Below, in pieces: positions 12,621 to 22,324 of a DNA stretch of 64,000 bases; positions within the stretch are counted from its first letter, which is position 1, and each line of letters opens with the position of its first letter. This DNA is from Siphonodentalium dalli (lineage: Eukaryota; Mollusca; Scaphopoda; Gadilida; Siphonodentaliidae). The position numbers were made by a program, and so were the translations under genes. Location of the stretch: positions 148,851,379 to 148,915,378 of the forward strand of contig CP136063.1 in NCBI GenBank assembly GCA_032622095.1. The letters run 5' to 3'. The notes beneath the pieces were generated by a model. The model was given only the letters and a program-made list of their open reading frames with translations. It was not told the origin of the DNA and made no database searches.

Positions 12621-12953
12621 TGCAAAAATACAATCAGTTATCCTCCAGTTAATATCTTATCCCAAAGCCAGCAAGATAATCCTCTTATTTTCCCGATCAG
12701 AAATCACGTAATTTTAGTTAGGCTTCATCCTCTAGTCTAAGTATCACTTCGCAAACAAACCCATCAGATTTGGGAAATTAATTATAAAAAAAATATGCAA
12801 AGTAACATCTAACATGATCATTTAGTGGTATCAATCCATTTTATCAGTCAATAAATCATGTAGAGCTACTATATATTGCATTACTGCGGGGACCTACGCG
12901 AATTGAGTGACCTACGGATACCTACTAAAATCTAGGGACCTACTGCATAACGC
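12621..12953 (-). repeat. Long inverted repeat, right copy (partner 7967-8300)
   Basis: Reverse complement of 7967-8300, ending CTACTGCATAACGC. It differs by scattered substitutions, for example GTTTGCG against CTTCGCA. It abuts the palindrome at 12961-13280. Confidence 0.75.
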
Positions 12954-12960
12954 AGTACCC

Positions 12961-13280
12961 GGGCCTATAGCCTACATATGGAACATAATAATAACTAAGA
13001 TGTCTTCCCCGCGTTATGTTTTCGACTGTCAAAACTTCAAAAAGCCTATCCAATGTTTTGCACTGGTGGGATAATTATGATCTCTACGGGCATTAGCAGA
13101 GTATAGTTTCATGGCATGATCTGGAGTCCGTCTGTCCGATGACTGTTCATGTCATAACTTGGGGTACTGCGTTATGCAGTAGGTCCCTAGATTTTAGTTT
13201 TTGAAGTTTTGACAGTCGAAAACATAACGCGGGGAAGACATCTTAGTTATTATTATGTTCCATATGTAGGCTATAGGCCC
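12961..13280. repeat. Stem-loop with 84 bp arms
   Basis: Arms 12961-13044 and 13197-13280 are nearly perfect reverse complements (GGGCCTATAGCCTACATATG at the left end). The spacer ends in another fragment of the 7967/12953 repeat end (GCGTTATGCAGTAGGTCCCT, about 13170), so it is a nested, rearranged inverted repeat. Confidence 0.8.
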
Positions 13281-13393
13281 TATACTTCGTTGTATGTGAA
13301 GGTCCAAACTCGAAATTGCAAGTACCGTATTGTGATTTTTATAAGACGATATCACAATAAACATTGAATTAATTGGCGATGTCACTAGGTCCC

Positions 13394-13640
13394 GTCCGTA
13401 TTGGATTCATCCAGCTCCGTTCCGTGGTTTCAAAAGAGATTCTTTCAGCCACAGTTCCGTGGCTTTAGTGCTACTGGTCAAAGTTTTGGAATAGCATATA
13501 TATGTCGATATATATATTGAGCTTTTGAATTATTCATGACTTCTAATTCCATATGGAATACTACTCCAAAACTTTGACCTGTAGCACGAAGGTAGCACGA
13601 AAACCACGGAACCGGACCTGGTGGATCCAATATGGCCGGG
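13394..13640. repeat. Palindromic element, arms about 90-100 bp
   Basis: Left arm from 13394 (CGTATTGGATTCATCCAG ... CAAAGTTTTGGAATAG) pairs with a right arm ending about 13636 (TACTCCAAAACTTTGACC ... GTGGATCCAATATGG). The centre is AT-rich (13500-13550). MITE-like; no clear duplication read. Confidence 0.7.
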
Positions 13641-13663
13641 GGTTAGTGACAGGGCGTATTATA

Positions 13664-13886
13664 GACCCGGGCAAAGCGGATCACGTAAGGTTATCTTGTA
13701 CACAATGCAACCGGCAATCAGAAATATTAGCACTGTCAGTTTCTAACCATGGTGGCATAACATTTGACGTAGGATGCATTCAGATGCATCTATTGGTTTG
13801 GTACGTTGCTATGGTGATTTTTAATTTTGATCCGCTTTGCCCGGTCGTCGGGCAAATCGGATCACCACATCGGGCAAAGCGGATCA
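13664..13886. repeat. Inverted and direct copies of CGGGCAAAGCGGATCA
   Basis: CGGGCAAAGCGGATCA at 13668 is repeated as its reverse complement at 13828 and as direct copies at 13849 (one change) and 13871. It may be the ends of a roughly 200 bp MITE followed by a partial end. The 147-codon open frame across it (13553-13996) spans unrelated repeats and is not a gene. Confidence 0.6.
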
Positions 13887-13996
13887 GCAAACGAATCCTT
13901 CTGAAAATGCAATGCTACTCAACTAATCGTATATACTTTTCAGTTTTATTTATGACAATTATACATATAAATTTATTGCAAATAAAGATCTTGTAA

Positions 13997-14786
13997 GAAA
14001 ACATACTAGTAATTGGATTTGTAAACATATGCAATAGTCATTGCAGTTGCATATAGGTGCATCTACTACTGGTAAATTTTAATACTGTTCTCATGATGTA
14101 TGTGAGCATTATATTTATGAAAAACATACTTTTGGGTCCAAAACTCATCAAATGCTTTCTAACAACACTCAAGAATTCAGTTTGTCAACATTTATTTCCA
14201 AGAGTGACATCAATCTCATCAATGATAAAGAGAAAGTAGGTAATTTACTCTTCCTAATTGCGTGAATCAGGTTGGTTACCATTTGGGCAATGAGCAACTT
14301 GATCGATCCTACAACGAGGCTGAATTAATTCATAGATAGGCCTACTCATGTACATTTACAACTAGCAATTGTGCATCGTGGTGCACAGCGCATCGAAGCA
14401 TATATAAACATTGCGATGTGCATTGCAATGTGAACTTCTGCATTGTTACAGCCCTATAACTATAAGTGGGCTGAAAATTATCAGCTTGGTTAGTATATTC
14501 GGAAATTCATGTCCCCAGGTAAAATGAACAGTGTGCTCAGACTGTTGTTGTTCTACGAGAAAGTCCATAGTATTGTAGGCCTACTATCACATTTCTCGGG
14601 AGGCTGCCATACAATGACGATTCTTATCCACTTATTTATTTATTCAACTTGTATAAATATATCTGACTAAATACTGGTAAACAAACTAATCAGGGAAATT
14701 TCAACCTAGATTTGGTGTAAAATTTCCAACTAAATTGTCATATAGGCATGAAATATTTGTTGAAAATGTTTGACATAAAGTAAGAC
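13997..14786. other. No gene seen
   Basis: AT-rich spacer with no recognised exon or repeat; short open frames only. Confidence 0.45.
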
Positions 14787-14792
14787 AACCTA

Positions 14793-15905
14793 TATGGCAA
14801 GCCGTTTTCACATTTTCGATTGATTTAGACTTAAGTCCAATTATTTGGACTTAAGTCCAAATAATTGGACTTAAGTCCAAATAGCGAATTGGACTTAAGT
14901 CCAAATACCACATAATTGTGAATTCGGCGAGGAATTGGACTTAAGTCCAATTGATTTGGACTTAAGTCCAAATACCGATATTTTCATCTATTTGGACTTA
15001 AGTCCAATTCCTCGCCGAATTCACAATTATGTGGTATTTGGACTTAAGTACAATTCATTTGGACTTAAGTCCGATTCATCTATATAAGAAACACCCCCAT
15101 CAGATATTAAGCAGGTCTGGTTTTGCTCATAGGGCGGAGTTGTGGGAAAATGGCCGTTTACATTTGGGTCTAATTCTTGTTGATCTTGTTAATTGTTACC
15201 TTTCTCAACATATATAATGAATCAGCTCGATGTGGACCAGATCCTATCAACAATAGCCCGTGTTGTAAGAAGTTCGGAATGATTTTTAACATATGATGAT
15301 GGAAATGAGCAAATTATACAAATAAGACACTTAGTAAATGCAATAAACGAAACTGCGTGTAGCCTATACACTACATGCTGTCAAATAACAATTGAACCAA
15401 GTCGTGAATTAATTTTACTTCATTCATGCATGCAGTTAGCATTTATTAAGATGCCAATTCGGATTCGAAACATTTTCAATCTCGGCATGCCGAAAACAAG
15501 CCACGTGGCAAAGGGGACGTACGGAGTTAGTCTTGGAGTCAGGAATGCCCTGGTTAGTACGGAGTTTGACTGTCAATCAAAACTTGCAGGAATATACCAT
15601 TACAAAGAAGGGGACTATCGTTTCAAACCAGATGAATTGGACTTAAGTCCAAATGAATTGGACTTAAGTCCAAATCAATTCACTAATTGGACTTAAGTCC
15701 AAATAATTTGACTTAAGTCCAAATAATTGGACTTAAGTCCAAATAATTGGACTTAAGTCCAATTGATTTGGACTTAAGTCCAAATCAATTCGCTAATTGG
15801 ACTTAAGTCAAATTCATTTGGACTTAAGTCCAATTATTTGGACTTAAGTCCAAATAATTGGACTTAAGTCTAAATCAATCAAAAATGTGAAAACGGCTTG
15901 CCATA
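14793..15905. mobile_element. TIR element built from the palindrome TTGGACTTAAGTCCAA
   Basis: The ends TATGGCAAGCCGTTTTCACA and TGTGAAAACGGCTTGCCATA are inverted repeats, and AACCTA flanks both (14787-14792, 15906-15911), so this is a 1113 bp insertion with a 6 bp duplication. Just inside each end lie clusters of the 16 bp palindrome TTGGACTTAAGTCCAA, separated by AT or ATTG spacers (about 14827-15075 and 15633-15873, roughly ten copies each). The left cluster folds further into a hairpin with arms 14907-14950 and 14989-15032. The 550 bp middle has no transposase-like frame, so the element is non-autonomous. Confidence 0.85.
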
Positions 15906-16190
15906 AACCTATGCACACCACCTCCCATTTTCCCCGGTCTCCAAACGCTATTTTCTGAAAAACTTGTACAAAAGGTAATTGAGAATGTACGTAGAACTAA
16001 TATTTTTTTTTTTTTTTTTCATAGGTTAATGTTATAGGCACAAATTCAGTAACATAATATCATTAGTCTGTCCATAAATAAAAAAAAAAATACCAACTAA
16101 AATAATTGAAAAAGGTGTTCATTTTCAAGTGTTTGAATGTCAAACAACTTAAATTTTAAATCAAGTTACCATGTATCTTGGATCAAATTG
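15906..16190. other. Spacer with poly-T and poly-A runs
   Basis: T run near 16003-16019 and A run near 16080-16090. No gene. Confidence 0.5.
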
Positions 16191-16191
16191 T

Positions 16192-16759
16192 GTAATGTCA
16201 GTCACGCTTACATTAGTCAATGTCATGTTCATGTGCTGCATATGGTAATAAAATATATTAAATGCATTTAAACCCCATAAAATATGATTGGTAGGGCAAT
16301 AGTTACTCATTTGGATCGGAAACTGTTGGAAATATTTGATATATTTCATAGAGTAATATGTCAGTCACGAAATTAGTGTAATGTCAGTCACGCATAATTT
16401 GGACAACAAAAAATATTTCATGTTAGTTCTAAGCTTAAATTTTGCTTTTACATTATCTTGAAATATCTACCACAAAAAATTAACAAAGAAAATCATATGA
16501 GTTTCTGTAAATTTAAGACAAATTTAATTTGAAAACAAGTTGGCACTGTGCCTTGATATTTTCATGTAATGTCAGTCACGCTAACATTGAACGATGCCAT
16601 TTTATCATCGCTTGACTAAACTCAGAATAATGCTAATTTTTGGGTGCACCCTGGCACAAGCGAACATCACACATAGCAGTAAGATTATATATTTATAAAT
16701 GTTGCTCTATTCATCACAATGAATCTGGAAAAAGTTCTTTGAATGTAATGTCAGTCACG
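16192..16759 (+). repeat. Spaced repeats of GTAATGTCAGTCACG
   Basis: The 15-mer occurs at 16192, 16378, 16566 and 16745, with a close variant at 16353. The four exact copies are 186, 188 and 179 bp apart, so this is probably a degenerate tandem array whose only conserved part is this box; weak matches (CTWACATT) follow two of the copies. Confidence 0.75.
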
Positions 16760-16949
16760 TGGAATTGCCCATGATCACTTTTTTTTTTTTAAAGAGGGTA
16801 TAATAATGGTAATACATTACTTCTCATTTTAAAAGAAATTGTAATAGTGATCGTAATGCACAAAACTATTGGCAAAGAAAATGACCCAACTCAACTCATT
16901 CACTGTTCACCCTTTTTATATATCCGTCTCCGGATCCTAACATTTGTAA

Positions 16950-17310
16950 TACTTCTCGCTATATGCGTAAAAACGACATCATTCGCTGGCCAAATTGTAA
17001 CCTATATTTAGATTATGTATGACGTCAGGAAATTCCCAGCTCAAGGTGATCTTTTCAAGTTTTTGACGCGCCGTGAGTAAATTGTTTTCAGATGAATGGG
17101 GAATTATCCCGTTCAATCTATTTAATATCCAAAGTATAAAGTAAATTTTATAGCAAAGTATACCTCTATTTAACTCTCCACTGAATAGTATAAAAAATAT
17201 ATGTTTCATTCATGAAAACAATGTATTTTGGGGAATTTTGACCGAAAAAATTATCACTTTTATTTTTAAATTTAAATTAGATTCAGATTCAATAGTTTAT
17301 TCAACACATT
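16950..17310 (+). repeat. Inverted copy of the region upstream of the UPF0561 gene
   Basis: Matches the reverse complement of about 30590-31090, including roughly 75 almost identical bases around ATGTATGACGTCAGGAAATT and a second block around ATATGTTTCATTCATGAAAA. The partner copy is broken by a 143 bp MITE (30765-30907). It contains the CRE-like TGACGTCA. Non-coding. Confidence 0.8.
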
Positions 17311-17805
17311 AACTTAATTAACAGCAGAATTGATGAGTTATAAATTTTCTCAGCAGATAATATTTCATGGTTTGACAATACACATAAAACACATATATTC
17401 TATAAGTTGGCGGTAGTGCACCTAATAAGAAGAACATATGCCCTATGTTTGACTTTGGAAACAGATATATGCTCAGCCTGTAACCCGGCCTGTACAGATA
17501 TTCTGCATTGTATGAATGTAGCTTCAGTACCAATTATTGGATTGTAATGTCCTTTGGTACTACTATGACAATAATACCAGCATGGGAAGAAGGATATCCA
17601 CATACAAACTATTTCATCCATTAATTAACATCCATTCAAACTTTCAGCACTGCACCCTTTCCAAACTGCAAACCAGGAAATATATATGTCATGCTATGCA
17701 TTACAGTTGTAATAAATAAGCCAATCATGAAATTGATCAATAATCAGGTGATACATGTACGAAGCCTTTAAATAGCTATCATTATATTAATTCTTCAATT
17801 TTCAG

Positions 17806-17944
17806 AATTCATAATATTGGTCTCCAAAAAAGAGATGTGGGACATCATGAAGGAGACTGACGTTAATGCTAAAATATGCTCAAAGTGTACAAATGAAAGA
17901 AGTCGGATGAAGATTTCGTATGATAAGGTCAAGACTAATGAAGG
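17806..17944 (+). CDS. Candidate internal exon, family unknown
   Basis: A tract ending CTTCAATTTTCAG (17791-17805) precedes 139 bases open in only one frame, followed by a consensus donor GTAAGT (17945-17950). The 45 full codons are hydrophilic and contain KEMWDIMKETDVNAKICSKC followed by TNERSRMKISYDKVKTNE; the Cys-x2-Cys suggests half of a zinc site. Phase is 2 at both ends. I do not recognise it and found no partner exon. The 8.4 kb palindrome starts 66 bp past the donor. It could be an exon of a host gene split by that insertion, or a transposase remnant. Confidence 0.45.
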
Positions 17945-18010
17945 GTAAGTTATTCTTGTCTCATATGGATGTCGTACTGTCCAGCATGTATGATATCATA
18001 CCTTTCCATG

Positions 18011-21000
18011 TAGTCTGGTCGATAAACTCAAATTTGAGGGTCAACCTAGAAAAAATTCGGACTAAGCTGGTTTTTATATCATTTTGAAGAGGAAGCTCTC
18101 CTCTATAACATATCCAAAATCCGCTAAAATCCGCTTTGAGCATTTTTTGTAATTCAAGATGGCGTCCAAGATGGCTGCCATTTTCCTATAAGTCAGCTTG
18201 ATGCAATTATAGTGAGAACAACTTGTCATATGTATACACATGTATACATTTTTGTGAGGCTATGACATAACGCCATCTTTATGTGCCAAAATTGGAACTC
18301 CCCATCCAAGATGGCCGCCGAAATGGCGACCGGAAGTGGATTTTTTACGTTTTTAACTAATACTTTTAAGATAAGTTTCTGTGGTTTGGAACTGGTTAAG
18401 AATTGTGACTTTATTTTCTATATAGCATATTAACTGACCATTAGAGCAATGCAATATGCTATTCGTGGGGTCCACACCCCTTCCGATCACTCAAAAATTC
18501 GATTTTACAAAACGCGGTATAACATTTCACAAAAGATCCCCTTTGGGATTCTGGTCATATTTCACCAAGAAGTGGGAAGAACTGTGAAATGTAAGTGATG
18601 CATTCTATATCTTATTGATATTCGAACTCAATGGTACCAAAATTGTCAGTTTGGCTCAAAATGGCTGTCAAAATTGCCGCCAAAATATGGAAAATGGTAA
18701 TTATTATCCCAGCGTGCCATGCAACCGCTTACAAGTTGTGGTGATGTACACAAATGACTATTCTGTCTTATATACATTGAATACCAACATTTCTTATGCA
18801 TCTTGATTAATTTTTACTATTTACTATTCTGAAATTACCAGAATTATGGGATTTTTCTATCACAAACAGCATCAACCTCGGCAAAAAAAAAATCACTTTT
18901 CATGTTTGGACCATTTTTTTCAAGTAAAATGGAACTATCTTTAGTATCAAATGTTCTTTTTATTTTGATATGCCTTAAATATGGCATAGTGTGGTGTTTT
19001 AGACAATATTACTCAAGATGACTTGCAAAATGGCAACCAAATTTGGTAAAAAGTTTATATTCCGAACATTATTATCTGCTGTTCCGAAATGGTAGCAACT
19101 TGTGACTCAGTTGGTTATTAAACAAGCTACTTAATCAACTGACAACTTAATCTTATATTATGGTTGTCCCAGCACCTTATTAGGCACGACAAATTCATTT
19201 TAAGGGATGCAGTATGGATTTTGCCGAACACCTCTTTTGGGATTCTGTCCATGTTTTTTAACGGAAACAGACAGAACGTTGTAACTGAACTGAAAGGTAT
19301 CATATTATGTGGCTACTCTGGCTCATTAGCATAACAAATTATTAACTAATAAACTATTGTCAGGAAAACCGTTTTCTTCACATTGCATATAAAACGCAAT
19401 TAATGTGGAGAACACTGTGATATTACATCAATCGATTAACATATCCAGTCATGCAGTCACTCCATATATACATGAACACCACGTAAATGGCCATGTATAG
19501 ACATGCACATCACCCATTACCATCCATACAGCCACAATTGGGTTTACCCATACACCAACGCATGGCCATATAGCCGTGAATAAACATGCAGACACACCAG
19601 GTATACTCCAACACCTCACATGACCTCTATACATATTCACTACATACATGGACACAAAGTAACCTCTTGTATACCCATTCGCCTAACCATAGGCCATACA
19701 GTCACTCCATGTATATTTATTTGTTACATGCATAGCTATACAGCCACTAAAGATATACATATTCACCTCACCGATGACCATACAGTCACTCCATACCTGT
19801 TCGCTACATCCATGATCATACATCACTTCGTGTATACCTATTTGCCTCACCAGTGGTCATACAGTCTCACTCCCTGTATATATATATACATATTTGCGAC
19901 ACCCGATGCCATATAGCCACTCAAGATATACATATACACCCAACCCAAAACCATAGAGTCACTCCATGTATATACATATATACCTCACAAAAGTGGCATT
20001 ACAGCCCTTCTGGATATATCAATGGCTCATACCGCGCATACGGCCATTCATACACTCCAGACTTGCACATACATCTGACACATGGCAATTCAGCCTCTTG
20101 CTGTATACGCATAAACCACATTCGTGATCATAGTCACTCCTTGTATATCAATTCACCCAACCATTAATTTTGCCATACTGTCAATCCCTATATACCTGTG
20201 TACATATAGGCCGTGCCATGGCCATGTAGTCACTCATGATATACATATACACCTCACCCATGACCACAGCATCACTCCAGGTGTATATATATACTTCATC
20301 AATGGCCACAGCTTCTAGCTATACCAATACCCCGAACACACGGCCATTCGTACTTCAGACTTGCATATACAGTGACAATTCAGCCACTCGCTGTATACAT
20401 ATACACCCTCTCCATGAGCATTCAGCAATTCACTGTATACTTGTACACACCACCAATGACAATACAATAGGCCCTACATATAAACATAGACATCCCACCA
20501 TCACCATGAGGTCACTCTCTATATACACTAGCCGCCAATGGCCATCAAAGTGTACTCCAGGTATGCATATACACTTCAACAATGACCGTGCAGTCATTCC
20601 ATGTACACATATACACATTACCCATAACCATACAACCACACCTTATTTATACATACAGCCATCCATTACCATACATCCAACATATGTATACATATACACC
20701 CACCCATGACAATACAGCCACCCGATGTACATATGTACAGCCCACCCCTGACCACACAGTTACTCCATATATACATACAGGACAGTGTAGCTGCTCTCAT
20801 TATGGCCATAACCACTTCAATGACCAGACAGCCACTCACTGAAAACATGTTCACCTCACACATAACCATACTGCTACTCCTTATATACCTATACATCACT
20901 ATGGACATCCCATCCATGACCATATGGTCACACATTGTATAACTATTCACATGATTCATGGATACAATAACTCCATGTATACCTACTCACCTCGTCTATG

Positions 21001-22324
21001 ACCATACAGGCAACAGACATACACACTGTATTAAGTTGATCAATGTTGATGCTAATGGGCCAGAATAGCCACATAATATGATCCCTTTCAGTTCCGTATC
21101 CACGTTCTGCCCATTTCCGTTCAAAACAAGGAAGCTTTTGGCAAACTCCATATTGCATTCCTCAAAATGAACTTGTCATGTCTCGTATGGTACCAGGACC
21201 ACCAGAATAGAACATTTAGTTGAGTAAGTAGCATGTGAGTCACCATTGATTATGTATACACATACACCACGTATATACACATATGTATATGTATATAATA
21301 ATGTTTACCAAATGTGGTTGCCATTTTGGAAGCCATCATGAGTAATTTTCTCTAAAATAACTCAGTGTGACACATGTAACACATATCAAAACAATAAACA
21401 TCTTTGATACCAAACATAGTTCCATTTTACTTTTAAAAAATGGCTCAAACCTGAACATCGATTTTTTGCTGATTTTGATATCCGGTTTGTGACAGAAAAT
21501 TTCGAATAATTCTGGTAATTTCAGTGTTTAAAATAGTAATACATACCCAAGGTGCATCAGAAATGTTAGTACTCAAGCTATATACGACAGAATAGCCAAT
21601 TGTGTGCATCACCGCAACTTGTAAGCGGTTGCATGGCACGCTGGGATAATAATTACCATTTTCCATATTTTGGTGGCCATTTTGGCAGCCATTTGGATCC
21701 AAAGTGACAATTTTGGTACCATTGAGTTCGAATATCAATAAGATATAGAATGCATCACTTACATTACACAGTTCTTCCCACTTATTGATGAAATATGATT
21801 ATAATCTCGGGGATCTTTTGTGAAATGTTATACCGCGTTTTGTAAAATCGAATTTTTGAGTGATCGGAATGGGTGTGGACCCAACGAACAGCATATTGCA
21901 TTGCTCCAATGGTCAGTTAACATGCTAAGTACAAAATAAAGTAACAATTCTCAACCAGTTCCAAACCACAGAAACTTATCTTAAAGATATTATTAAAAAA
22001 ACGTAAAAATTCTACTTCCGGTCGCCATTTTGGCGGCCATCTTGGACGGGGAGTTCCAATTTTGCACATAAAGGTGGCGTTATGTCTTAGCTTCATAAAA
22101 ATGTATACATGTGTTTACATATGACAAGATGTTCTCACTATAATTGCATCAAGCTGACTTATAGGAAAATGGCAGCCATCTTGGACGCCATCTTGAATTA
22201 CAAAAAATGCTCCAAGCGGATTTTAGCGGATTTTGGATATGTTATAGAGGATATATTCCTCTTCAAAATGGTATACAAACCAACTTAGTCCAAATTTTTT
22301 CTAGGTCAAACCTTTTATGAGTTA
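18011..22324. mobile_element. Fold-back element, copy 1, left half of a giant palindrome
   Basis: The left end is TAGTCTGGTCGATAAA. The element has its own older TIRs of about 1.3 kb (18011-19330 and about 21049-22324) that are roughly 80% alike; for example the block around GTGATGCATTCTATATCTTA occurs at 18595 and inverted near 21740. Between them lies a minisatellite core. Frames in the TIRs (such as 18615-18806 and 21445-21738) are shadows of the repeat. No transposase is seen. Compared with copy 2 it is about 99% identical in inverted orientation. Confidence 0.85.
19441..20990 (+). repeat. Degenerate minisatellite core, about 45 bp period (copy 1)
   Basis: Repeats the theme TATACATATACACC, then CATGACCATACAG and TCACTCCATG, some 33 times with much drift. 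Because the theme lacks stops, frames of up to 157 codons rich in His, Thr, Tyr and Ile stay open on both strands; these are not genes. Confidence 0.85.

Noticed and set aside
13553-13996. 147-codon open frame
   Set aside because: It crosses the arm of one palindrome and several CGGGCAAAGCGGATCA repeats, with no domain.
14827-15873. Regular 16 bp palindromes as a CRISPR array
   Set aside because: Spacers are only a few AT bases and not unique, the context is eukaryotic, and TIRs with a duplication explain the array.
20236-20709. 157-codon open frame (and its twin at 23752-24225)
   Set aside because: It runs through the 45 bp minisatellite, is matched by open frames on the other strand, and has only His/Thr/Tyr/Ile-rich repeats.
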